Origin: Anthonomus grandis grandis
Lineage: Eukaryota > Arthropoda > Insecta > Coleoptera > Curculionidae
Assembly (NCBI RefSeq): GCF_022605725.1
Contig: NC_065551.1
Span: 8,184,001 to 8,248,000 of the forward strand
Length of the DNA: 64,000 bases
Direction: 5' to 3'
Shown here: piece after piece, positions 1-9,124 of the stretch
How positions within the stretch are numbered: position 1 is the stretch's first letter
Layout: every line of letters begins with the position of its first letter
Made by a program: the position numbers and the translations under genes
Notes under the pieces: generated by a model
What the model was told of the DNA's origin: nothing
Databases searched by the model: none
The model's input: only the letters and a program-made list of their open reading frames with translations

Positions 1-410
1 TGATTTTAAATGTTGTTAAAAAAAAGTTTATATGTTATTTATAAGTTTTTTTTCATGGCAATTCATATACTTTTAGTTGTTCATCGTCAATCTTTATCAT
101 CTACCCACTCGATATTCTCTGATCCACATATTTCAATCTCCTATGGTAATGTATAATTAACTATTTAAATAAACTTCAAACGTTCATTGACAATTATTAT
201 ATTATGAAAAGAGATTAAATTATAGATACCCATAGGAATATGACACGTAAGAAGTAATTTCACACTAAATTTTAATATACCTAATACCATAAAAAACTCC
301 TATAAAACAAGCGAAAATAAAAATACCAAAAAAACTAAGTATTATCATTAATAATAATGCCAATATTTTTGGATGGTTTAATGTTTTATACTGTGCCAAC
401 ATGGTGCGTT
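1..410. other. AT-rich sequence, no gene seen
   Basis: No convincing coding sequence or repeat is visible here. It lies 3' of the last TTC17 exon found in the window, so it is probably intron sequence of that gene. A short minus-strand reading between about 90 and 150 was considered as an exon and rejected. Confidence 0.5.
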
Positions 411-1066
411 ATAGGGTGTGCCAACAAGGTGTACGGCTAAGATAGCGCCTTAACTATACGAGGTAGAGCGAAAAGTTCTACAGCAAAGTTGTAGGATTGA
501 CAAAAACCTACGAACTAAAAATATTTGTATGTATACTGGGTGTGTCACAAAAAAGTTATTATAAAATATGATTTTTTTTAATGGTACGCCCTGTATATTA
601 TGGTACTAAAATGTGAGGCAAAAAGAGTACTTTACTTTGGTATAACGTTTTTAAAATTTCCATGCGGCGTTGGAACGTAATTAATTTTTTTATGTTATTT
701 TGGTACAAGTTTCATAGGCAGAATAAATTTTAAGTTAATAATGATTTTTTAAACGAACCCTCTAAAAGGCAAAAAATAACATAAAAAAATTAATTACGTT
801 CCAACGCCGCATGGACATTTTAAAAGCGTTACACCAAAGTTAAGTACTCTTTTCGCCTCACATTTTAGTACCATAATATACAGGGCGTACCATTTAAAAA
901 AAAGTCATATTTTATAGTAACTTTTTTGTGACACACCCAGTATACATAAAAATATTTTTAGTTCGTAGGTTTTTGTCAACCCTACAATTTTGCTGTAGAA
1001 CTTTTTGCTCTACCTCGTATAGTTAAGGCGCTATCTTAGCCGTACTCCTTGTTGGCACACCCTGTA
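411..1066. mobile_element. Palindromic foldback MITE, mariner-type ends
   Basis: Two arms of about 290 bp (roughly 412-703 and 775-1066) are inverted copies of each other around a spacer of about 70 bp. The outer ends read agggtgtgccaac on the left and gttggcacaccct on the right, next to TA, as in Tc1/mariner-type terminal repeats. Matching internal blocks include the segments around 430-470 and 990-1045, and the catgcggcgttgg block at about 661 against ccaacgccgcatg at about 800. No transposase is encoded, so this would be a non-autonomous foldback element. Confidence 0.8.
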
Positions 1067-1080
1067 TATACCGTACTCAC

Positions 1081-1285
1081 TCATATACTTGCACTTATTT
1101 ACTAAAGAAACCTAGACCTCTTTCTATCCCATTCTATTTTAGGTATATGTTCCTGTTTATTTTTTTGCATAAGATTTTTAATTCTTTTTTCTTATTTACA
1201 TTGAAATAACATAGTGTTTTTTTTCACTCTCTGTGTACCTCTGTACTTTTTGAGGGACTAATAAACGTTTTTATTATTATTATTT
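1081..1285 (+). mobile_element. Possible LINE 3' tail
   Basis: A T-rich stretch ends in gactaataaacg followed by ttttattattattatt. This resembles the 3' untranslated end and microsatellite tail of the LINEs seen elsewhere in the window, such as the one ending near 8545. No coding part is attached, so the call is weak. Confidence 0.3.
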
Positions 1286-1574
1286 CTGCTCTTAATCCAT
1301 ATACAAATAACAAATATATAGATTGACCAAATTAATAAGTTGTAATATATATTTTCCATAAAAATTCACATATAAATTGGATAAATCTCAACACAAATGA
1401 AACAAACCAAACCTAACCCCAAATTTATCAGGATTTGTAACATCACTGTATAGGATTGGGTGTAAACTCCTTGAATGTACGGCTTGCAGTAATCTACGAA
1501 AGACAAAGGCGTAAACCGTAAAACTATAAAAGCATAACATTAAAATCCCTTACATCAGATTGTTTAAAATTTAA

Positions 1575-1870
1575 CACTTATTCTCACATACATTCCACTC
1601 ACACCTCCTATTTTGTTTTTTGATATTCGATCTGGTTATCTTTAAATTTAAATGATAGTTATTACCGGCCAACCTTGAAGAAAAGAAAGTCTGGCAACCA
1701 TGTAAACAAAAATCTTGGCCATCTCGACCATCAACAGCTGTTCAGTCTGGCTTCCATCTCGGAAGCCAGCCTGAACAGCTGTTGATGATAGCCACTAACA
1801 AACCACAAAAAGTAAATTGTAATAATTGTAAAACAAAATAAGAGGTGTAAGCGGAATGGAATAAGAAATA
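1575..1870. mobile_element. Foldback repeat with central hairpin
   Basis: The left arm carries cattccactcacacctcc and tattttgttttt near 1590-1622. The right arm carries the inverted counterpart aaaacaaaataagaggtg through ggaatggaataag near 1831-1867. The symmetry axis is the hairpin at 1729-1787. No open reading frame is present. It looks like a small non-autonomous foldback element; the exact ends are uncertain. Confidence 0.55.
1729..1787. repeat. 27-bp inverted repeat with 5-nt loop
   Basis: Arms 1729-1755 and 1761-1787 pair with a single mismatch around the loop atctc. The arms contain the self-complementary core aacagctgtt. It forms the centre of the foldback repeat at 1575-1870. Confidence 0.9.
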
Positions 1871-2079
1871 ATTTAAAGAACAATTTTCAAGTTCATTATG
1901 TGAGTTTCACGTTTAAACCTAAACAATTAAAGTAAGATATTTTAAAAACGGTGCGTTAAATCATAATTTTTCAAATTAAATGGAGAATCTAACAGTTGAC
2001 TTCTTATAAAAAAATATTTTATCACCTCGCAGATTTGAGACAAAAAAGGAGTCCCTCCGTATGTTAAGCCACTGGCAGT

Positions 2080-2325
2080 ATTTTTTTTTTAATTAACTTC
2101 ATCAGTAATTGACAATTTACTACAATAACCTGCATGCGAAATTTAATTAAAATTGAGCTGGTAGTTTAAAAGTTATGATAAATAAAGAAATAAATATTCT
2201 TAACTTTAACACCCTGTATCTTTGTTATTAAACATTTCTGAGAAAGAATGTATAATGAAAGTCTATTTCTTTTCCAATTCTCTATCACATATTAAAATTA
2301 ATGACGTTTGAACTAGACCACCCTG
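2080..2325. mobile_element. Mariner-type right end (fragment)
   Basis: The stretch ends in accaccctg followed by TA, the same right-hand terminus used by the mariner elements at 15766 and 40066. A second accctgtat lies at about 2210 in the same orientation, so two end fragments may be stacked. No transposase sequence is attached. Confidence 0.4.
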
Positions 2326-2635
2326 TATATATATATAAAAGAAAATCGTGTTAGTTACACTATTTATAACTCAAGAACGGCTGAACCGATTTGGGTGAAA
2401 ATTGGTGGACAAAAAGTGGCTTAAAACCAGGAGACGGACATAGAACACTTTTTATCCCGTTTGACCGCGTTTCCGTGAAGTCAGTATAAAACGCGAATTA
2501 ACAAAAACACATCTGACATGGAATAACAAAACCCGAATGACAGCTAAACGTAATTTTGTCTGTGGTTAAGTATGGTTAAAATTTGACAATTATAAAATTG
2601 ACAGCTAAACATAATTTTATCTATGGTTAAGTAGA

Positions 2636-3955
2636 TTGGAACGGGAACGTGAATATGATCACCAGGAATTAGATTTAGTAATTCAAACGAATGTACAACT
2701 GTTGAATCCCCAACAAAAGGAAGTTTATAATATATTAATGAAGGCAATTGATGATGAAAATGGTGGTTTATATTTCCTGGATGACTCTGGCGGAACTGGT
2801 AAAACATTTGTCATGTCATTAGTTTTAGCCACTGTTCGTGCAATATCCAACATTGCACTTGCAGTTGCTTCTTCTAGAAGAGCAGCCACATTGTTAGAAG
2901 GATGCTGTACAGTTCAGCATTAAAATTGCCGTTAAATCTTCAAAACCAATATGTAATATTTCAAAAAACTCCTCAATGGCCAAAGTTTTATCAGCATCGA
3001 AAATCATTATCTGGAACTGCACAATGGCGGATAAACGTGCATTAGAAGCACCTAACCAAACATTGAAAGATATACGCAATGACTCGAGATGTTTTGGAGG
3101 TATAATGATTTTACTGTCTGGCGATTTCCGCAAAACACTGCGAGTAATTCCAAGACCAACGGCTATAAAAGAAAAAAACGCTTGCCTCAAATCATTGAAT
3201 CTATGGGGGTATATGAAGAAAGTTCCGCTGACTACAAACATGGGAGCTGCATCGCTTAATGATGAATCGAGCGGATTGATTTAATTTCCTCAGAGTTCTA
3301 ACTAACTTTGACTTATCAAAATACAAACTTATCAACAAAGTATTCCCAAACATCATTACTAACTACAAAAATAATGAATCGTTGCGTGAGCGAGCAATTT
3401 TAGCGGCTAAGAATAAAGATGTTGATGACCTAAACTACATAATTCAGAATGATATCATTGGTACAATGTATTCATTCAAATCCATTCACTGTGTAACAAA
3501 TGAAGATGAATATAGATCCAATTGAATTAATTGTGATGTGCCTGGCTTACCACCGCACAATTTACGCCTAAAGGTTGGCTCCGTAGTAATCATGATTTAA
3601 AACATAAACCCACCAAAACTTTGCAATGGTACTCGTTTGGTGGTAAGTAAATTATTGCTGAACAATGTGATTTGCGCGACGATACTCAAAGAAAAATTCG
3701 ATGGTGAGAAAGTTCACATTCCGAGAATCCCGATGATCTCAACTGATATGCCGCTTGAGTTTAAAAGATTTCAATTTCCGATCCGTCTTGCATTCGCCAT
3801 GACCATTAGCAAATCACAAGGCCAATCCTTGAAAGTTTGTGGTTTGAATCTGGAAAATTAATGTTTTTTACATGGTCAATTGTATGTGGCATGTTCACAG
3901 GTCAGAAGACTATCTGCGTTGTTTGTACTTGCGGCTACTGATAACTGAAGAGTGC
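2636..3955 (+). pseudogene. Pif1-like helicase of Helitron, broken
   Basis: Pif1-family helicases unwind DNA during rolling-circle transposition. Three pieces in different frames cover the domain. The first (2636-2923) has LNPQQKEVYN and a Walker A motif DSGGTGKT, where the usual form is GPGGTGKT, so one residue is altered. The second (2976-3284) has the motif LLSGDFRKTLRVIPR. The third (3637-3861) has PIRLAFAMTISKSQGQSL, the conserved helicase C-terminal motif. After a stop it continues as HGQLYVACSQVRRLSAL to about 3950. Frameshifts near 2923, 3290-3630 and 3861 and internal stops make it non-functional. Confidence 0.85.
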
Positions 3956-4032
3956 GACCTATTAAAGAATCACTGAAATACTTAAAAATTAAATTCATAA
4001 AATCAAAAATCTGTTTATTTATTATCTCTAAG

Positions 4033-4060
4033 GCGAAACGAAGTTCGCAGGGTTAACTAG
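4033..4060 (+). repeat. Helitron 3' hairpin and CTAG end
   Basis: The stem gcgaa/ttcgc is followed about 10 bases later by CTAG and a flanking T. Helitrons typically end in this way; the hairpin acts as the termination signal for rolling-circle transposition. Confidence 0.7.
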
Positions 4061-4330
4061 TTATTTAATAAATATGTAAAATAACTTTTAAGACTTTTTA
4101 TTTTATTGTAAAAACAACTCTTGTCAAACAAATGTTTGGTTAGACCACCCAACCTACGTCAGGTACTTTTTAACAGACTCAGTTATGCTCGGTTTCCAAA
4201 AAAATTAAAATTATTAACAAGGGCTGTTTTTGGAAACAAAGCTTCAATTCACAAATTTCCCATAGAATTCAGCCTATCCCAGTGTTTATAATCACAAAGC
4301 CAAAAATCTTATGCATATATACAACAAATT
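4061..4330. other. Intron sequence, nothing recognised
   Basis: This stretch lies between the Helitron end and TTC17 exon 8. It is presumably the start of TTC17 intron 8. I see no coding or repeat structure in it. Confidence 0.5.
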
Positions 4331-4358
4331 TTTAAAAGTGTTTTGCGATTTTACTTAC

Positions 4359-4608
4359 TTTTTTCATAGCAGTAATAATTCTCTGACCAATCTCGTTCTC
4401 GTCAGAATTACCGTCATTAAGATACTTTAAAAAAAGACTTTTTAAATAAGCATTGGACTTGTATTTGACATCTAAAAGATTCTTTTCGGATATCGGAATA
4501 AATTTTTCTCCATTCACATTTTCGCCTTCACAAATAGGTGGATACCATGGTAAATCGTGTTGAGAGTAATCTGGTAAGCCTATGTCATCAGTGATGGCTT
4601 TTTTCAAT
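4359..4608 (-). CDS. TTC17: TTC17 exon 8 (middle region)
   Basis: The exon begins after the acceptor tatttcag (AG at 4610-4609) and ends at the donor GTAAGT (4358-4353) in phase 0. It encodes 83 complete residues, starting LKKAITDDIGLPDYSQHD and including DLPWYPPICEG and the end EIGQRIITAMKK. This matches the region of vertebrate TTC17 between the PPENKG linker and the second TPR cluster. The following exon, which should begin the second TPR cluster, was not found at lower coordinates, so intron 8 is longer than 4.3 kb. Confidence 0.8.
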
Positions 4609-4663
4609 CTGAAATAGTGTCGCATTACTTGATAAGAAGCATAAGAAAAATGTAATTTAATAC

Positions 4664-4790
4664 TTGTATCCCTTATTATCAGGTGGAATAAATACTGGTA
4701 ATTCAAGGTCGTCTTTGTCCTCTAAAACCAAAGCCCATTCTACGCACTCATCTTTTTTTGGCCATCCTGTTGCGTCAAAGTATTTATTGG
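4664..4790 (-). CDS. TTC17: TTC17 exon 7 (linker)
   Basis: The acceptor is atcttaag (AG at 4792-4791) and the donor GTATTA (4663-4658). The exon completes the codon left open by exon 6 and reads NKYFDATGWPKKDECVEWA through FIPPDNKGYK. The WPK and PP-NKG motifs match the family linker. It ends with two bases of a codon that the next exon completes. The intron between this exon and exon 8 (4663-4609) is only 55 bp; without it the frame hits a stop straight after the conserved NKG motif. Confidence 0.82.
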
Positions 4791-5505
4791 CTTAAGATAA
4801 AAAAGAAGGCTTTTAAAATAAAGTAGAATCTAAATGACACAATTATATAAAGGTTGTCTCAAACATTTTTGATAGCTATAACTTCAATTATAGGTTTATT
4901 ATTATAGGTTATTACCCAACCCAACCCAATTAATCCCAAAATACGATAAAAAACAAACAAGTGTTACTACTTATATTTCAACAACAGATCAATGAATTTA
5001 AATAAATAGTATTCAAAAGGTCTTTTTCTTATACTGCCGCAAAAACTATAAACTCAGTTTCAGCATATCTTTGGAGTACTTCACTGGCTAGCTTTAAGAA
5101 AAAGCTTAAGCAAAGCCTGATTTCTCAACAATTGTTCATTAACTAAATAATAAAAGTCAACTTGTCGTCATAAAGTTAAAGTATTTACATGCAGGGTATT
5201 TTTTTTCTGCTCTATTACCTGCTTTTGCTCTGTGTTTAAAATATACTTGCTCTAGAGTTCTAGAATTATTCTTATTATAAAATTTTTAACATTGTGTTTT
5301 AAATGTGCAATTAAAATATAATGTTATGGCTTTAGTCAGTTCTGTAATTTATTTATCTTTTCTAGCACTCTTAGTTTGTGTGTGCACTTAATTAGTTCTT
5401 ACTTTTAGTTTTAGTTGTTACCTTTTTAAAGTATGTGTTAAAGTATATGAACCTAAGACATTTACTTAAACAACTTAAACTTCAAATCAGGTCTCTATAT
5501 ACAGG
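4791..5505. other. TTC17: TTC17 intron 6, left part
   Basis: No gene or clear repeat is seen. A run of acccaacccaacccaat occurs near 4915. The stretch belongs to the 7.4-kb intron between TTC17 exons 6 and 7. Confidence 0.5.
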
Positions 5506-6087
5506 ATGACTGGTAAGTGGGTGCATTCCTTCAAGATTATAAAAGTATAACCAATTTGTTATAAATTAAACATATCTCTATAATACTACTAATGGCTTTC
5601 GAGATATTTCGTCTTTATTTTTCACAATTTCTTTGCTTCATAAATCAGGTCAAATATTTGAGCTGTTCAGCGGAAAAGTGGTCTAACTCCCTTAAAGTAG
5701 AAATTTAGAAAATTTATATTTTGCATCTGGATGAATTAAAAAATCACAGTAACATATTCTTTACTTTTTTGTACATATTTATAATAACCCTGTACTAAAA
5801 TTTCATATGGTAAACATTTTTACTGATTGCGCCCATTAATTACATTTTTGCCGCCCAATGTCATTATTCCAGTAAGTTATTTTCAAAAACCTTTTCCTCG
5901 TAAAAGTTAACCAAATTTCACAAAACTGATGAACCAAAGAAAAATGATAGCTGTAGTATGTTTACTGTGATATCTATTACTGATAAGTGTTCAAAAAAAT
6001 ATAGAGCTTGAAAAGCAAAACATTATTACCACTTATCTCACATACTAAACTTACAGTAAGGAGAGTAAGAACAAGTTATTAAACAAA

Positions 6088-6237
6088 TTAATCTTCATCA
6101 GAATCGGATAATGGACCACTGTCAATAGCATCTTCTTTTGTCAGTATGTCCAGGAAGAACTGATGCTGAATCGGGGGAATCCACTGAAGAAGTTCTATCA
6201 TATCTTTTTTCTTAGCTACAGTAACTGATCTACACAT
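6088..6237 (-). pseudogene. C-terminus of unknown transposon protein
   Basis: A 49-residue minus-strand reading includes SVTVAKKKDMIELLQWIPP and IQHQFFLDIL and ends with an acidic tail GPLSDSDED before a TAA at 6090-6088. The reading stays open upstream to about 6255 and is then lost. The KKDMIELLQWIPPIQHQFF string looks like a folded helical C-terminus and not random sequence. Its position just inside a terminal repeat suggests a transposon-encoded protein, perhaps a transposase. I cannot name the family. Confidence 0.45.
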
Positions 6238-6835
6238 GTTTTTTGTTTTTAGTGTACTATAACACTAAAAAAACCTGACTAAACAAGAAAAAGCGAGTTT
6301 AATAGGACCTGGCGCGACTTCGGAACAGCGTGGTCTCTTGACTTATACCACTATTCCAGCGAACGAATCCATTATGTTGAGAGGAATAACGTTAGGAAGC
6401 TCTAATCTTAGCTAAGTTAAAATTTTGACTTATACCAGTTTTCGACTGAATATATTAGACCAGTAGAAACATAATTAATGGTATAACTCAACAATTAAAA
6501 AATACTGACATATCACTTTTCCTCTGAGCGGCTTATTTAGCAATGAGAAAAATACTGTTTTTAAATATCCCTTCTTAAATTAAAAGTGACATACATATAC
6601 ACACAATTATTAATAGTGAAAATTAAGTTATTTAAAATATAAATTATTTCTTAACTTAACACTTACTTTTCTTATCAAGCATCTGACTAAGGTTTAAATT
6701 ATGCTCAAAAATATCTAAAATTTCATAGTTCATAAAACGTACAAATGAAAAAGTTCTCCAGTCTGTTGCCTTTAAAACAAAGTACAACACTCCAAGCCAT
6801 AACAAACTAAAAAAAAAATGGCTAATTCATTCTTT

Positions 6836-8094
6836 CTTGAGGAAACAAATTAGACAGAAATTGAAAAAGAAATAACTCTATTAAAACCAAATAAAGCGCC
6901 TGGGTATGATCAAATAAAAGCTGAGACTCTTAAAGAAATAAAAATGTTAAACCTCTAACACATATTTTTAATCTTAGTTTTAAGACGGGTACCATACCGA
7001 CGGAATTGAAAACAGCTGTAATAAAACCGATTTTTAAAAAAGAAGATAAGGAACTAGCATCTAATTATCAGCCTATTTCATTAATAAATAGCATAGCAAA
7101 AGTTTAAGAAAGATTAATTAAAGTTAGATTGTCTATCTACCTTAACAAATACGACTTGATATCAAACAGACAATTTGGTTTTCGCCAGGGCATTAGTACC
7201 CAAGACGCAATAGGCAATTTAACTAAAAAAATCTACAAATCTCTCGATGGTTGTAATCCTTGTCTATGTGTCTTCCTGGATCTGGCTAGGGCATTCGATA
7301 CAGTTGACCACCATAAACGGTTGGAGGACTTGAATAATATTGGAATACGGGGAATACCGCATAAATTATTTATTTGGTCGCACCCAAAGGGTTGCCATAG
7401 GAAATATTTTTAGCGAAACAAGAATTGTAAAGTACGGTGTACCTCAGGGCACTATACTAGGACCTTTGTTTTTTATAATTTACTTAAACTCTTTATTGGA
7501 AACAAATTTTTCAGCAGATATTATTAGCTTCGCGGATGATACAGTTTTATTTTTTACCGAAAAAAACTGGGAAATTGTAAAAAGAATTTCAGAAGAGGTA
7601 TTAAAGGATGTTTTTAATTGGTTTTCGAGCAGGAAATTGAGTGTGAATTATGATAAAACTAAATTTCTGGGTTTTTCATCATACAGAGATGGTCTTCCAA
7701 ATTATGATAGGTTAAATATTCAATTGAACGATAAGATAACTTATATTTCAGCAGTACCTAGCATAAAATATTTAGGTATTACCACAGATGAACAACTTAA
7801 GTGGAATATTCATATACAAAATGTTGCAAATACCTTAAGATCTTTATTGGCTAGATTTAAGTTTTTGGCTGGAATATTAAGCATTTCGCATTTAAAAATA
7901 ATTTATTATCCTTGGTAGAATCTCGTCTTCAATACGGAGTTTTAGGATGGGGAGGGGCTAGAGACGTATTTTTAAAATGCCTAGAAATCGTTCAGAAGAG
8001 TATGATTAAAATAATTTATAAAAAACCTAGACTATATTCCTCAGATCTACTGTACAGTGAAACATACATTTTCGATATTCGTCAAATATTATAA
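6836..8094 (+). pseudogene. LINE reverse transcriptase, frameshifted
   Basis: The enzyme copies element RNA at a nicked target. Domains appear in order: LLKPNKAPGYDQIKAETLKE near 6860-6940, AVIKPIFKKEDKELASNYQP near 7010-7070, NRQFGFRQGISTQDAI near 7165-7210, CVFLDLARAFDTVDH near 7265-7310, VPQGTILGPLFFIIYLNSLL near 7440-7500, and the catalytic box SFADDTVLFF near 7525-7555. The tail includes YLGITTDEQLKW (about 7770-7800) and, after a frameshift at about 7912, SRLQYGVLGWGGARDVFLKC. A stop replaces a codon near 7107, a frameshift lies near 7340-7410, and another near 7912. The endonuclease domain is missing, so this is a dead 5'-truncated copy. Confidence 0.85.
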
Positions 8095-8404
8095 AAAAAT
8101 ATAAGTCATATATTTTAACATATGTACACAAATATAAGTCAAACATTTCATTAATTACCCATCAGTATAATACAAGAAATCGTCAACTGAATTCCTTACA
8201 AACCAGTAGAGCTAGGAAGACAATAGGGCAACATAGTTTTACTTATCTTCTTGCCAGATGTTATAATTTTTTACCAGTAGAAATGAGAGGTGTTATTCTA
8301 GGTAGCAACTCATTGGGATTGGTTAAAAGTAGGATCAAAAAATTTATTATCCTTCAAAATAGACAGCTTATTGATGGTTTGGTAAATATTAGAAATTAAC
8401 ATGT

Positions 8405-8446
8405 CCACTTATATGGTCCTTGGGGACCCAAAGACCATATAAGTGG
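8405..8446 (+). repeat. Stem-loop in LINE 3' UTR
   Basis: Arms ccacttatatggtc (8405-8418) and gaccatataagtgg (8433-8446) pair perfectly over 14 bp. It sits just after the ORF2 end. In several LINEs a 3' stem-loop is the site the reverse transcriptase recognises; that role is an inference here. Confidence 0.7.
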
Positions 8447-8545
8447 TCGTCGATGGCTGGGGACATTATGTATTTATTGCCGATGTTTATTAAATTTACT
8501 TGTATTTCTTTTGTTATATTGCATTTGAAAATAAATATTATTATT

Positions 8546-9050
8546 ATTATAATATTTATTAAATTAAACGTTTAATTTATGTCCAAATATTCGAGAGCAG
8601 CCTCTTTAAAATTTTCTCGATTGATAAAAAAACAATAATTACCCTTAAAAAAGAATTTTAGCTTATCATAGCTTTCAGCTTATAATAAAATAAATAGCAT
8701 TCTAAAAGTTAAATTAAAAAACTAGTAAAGCAAACCATGTAATGTGAATTAACTTATTCATTTTGAAAATGGGTACCTTCATTTCTTATATAAGCACGAG
8801 CCCGTTTTCTTATTTCTGTCTTGGTAATTCGATTAGAAAACTTGGAAACTTACTTGCTTTTTCTGATGAGAATTATCTTCGTCCCATTAGTGCAAATTTG
8901 TAATTCCTTCCCTAGAAAATTTTAATTCATCGGTCCATAAAATTCTTGTTAAAATAGAAGCGTCATTAAGCTAGCTAATTTTAATATTTTGTACCTAAAT
9001 AACTAATAGACCATTAAAAAAAAACAGTTAAATTCTAACAATTCCCACTT
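8546..9050. other. Intron sequence, nothing recognised
   Basis: AT-rich sequence between two LINEs in TTC17 intron 6. No coding or repeat structure was recognised. Confidence 0.45.
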
Positions 9051-9052
9051 GT

Positions 9053-9095
9053 GGTAGTTTGCACACAAGCTAAAATAGCTTGTGTGCAAACTACC
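9053..9095. repeat. Perfect 20-bp palindrome, 3-nt loop
   Basis: The sequence ggtagtttgcacacaagcta is followed by aaa and then by its exact reverse complement. A perfect 20-bp hairpin in this AT-rich region is recent or maintained. It is not inside a recognisable element; the nearest is the LINE tail at 9125. Confidence 0.9.
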
Positions 9096-9124
9096 TCCTT
9101 CAATAGATGTCACATACATACTAT

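Larger units (their letters stand above)
2326..4060 (+). mobile_element. Helitron, helicase part only
   Basis: The left end is a tatatatataaaagaaaatcg run followed by the sequence around 2380-2400 that is common at the 5' side of insect Helitrons. The right end has a short hairpin (gcgaa/ttcgc, about 4033-4048) and then CTAG at 4057-4060 before a T, which is the classic Helitron 3' end. Between them lies a decayed Pif1-type helicase. The Rep nuclease domain expected in a full Helitron is not present, so the copy is non-autonomous. It sits in the region 3' of TTC17 exon 8, on the opposite strand. Confidence 0.75.
6820..8545 (+). mobile_element. 5'-truncated LINE (Jockey/CR1 group)
   Basis: Only the reverse transcriptase half of ORF2 remains, followed by a 3' untranslated region with a stem-loop and a tail aataaatattattattatta at about 8530. 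The element lies inside TTC17 intron 6, antisense to the gene, and tail-to-tail with the LINE at 9125-11290. Confidence 0.85.

Noticed and set aside
90..160. Minus-strand reading with GSENIEW as a possible TTC17 exon
   Set aside because: Vertebrate TTC17 has a TEW motif later in the protein, but the stretch here is very short, no good donor site follows, and the exons that should come before it are absent.
2976..3241. Minus-strand open reading of 115 codons at 3241-2894
   Set aside because: It is antisense to the Pif1 helicase motifs on the plus strand and has no domain of its own.
8860..8890. CTGATGA as a hammerhead core
   Set aside because: There is no GAAA box or stem II at the right spacing. 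The same holds for matches near 2105, 6092 and 31448.
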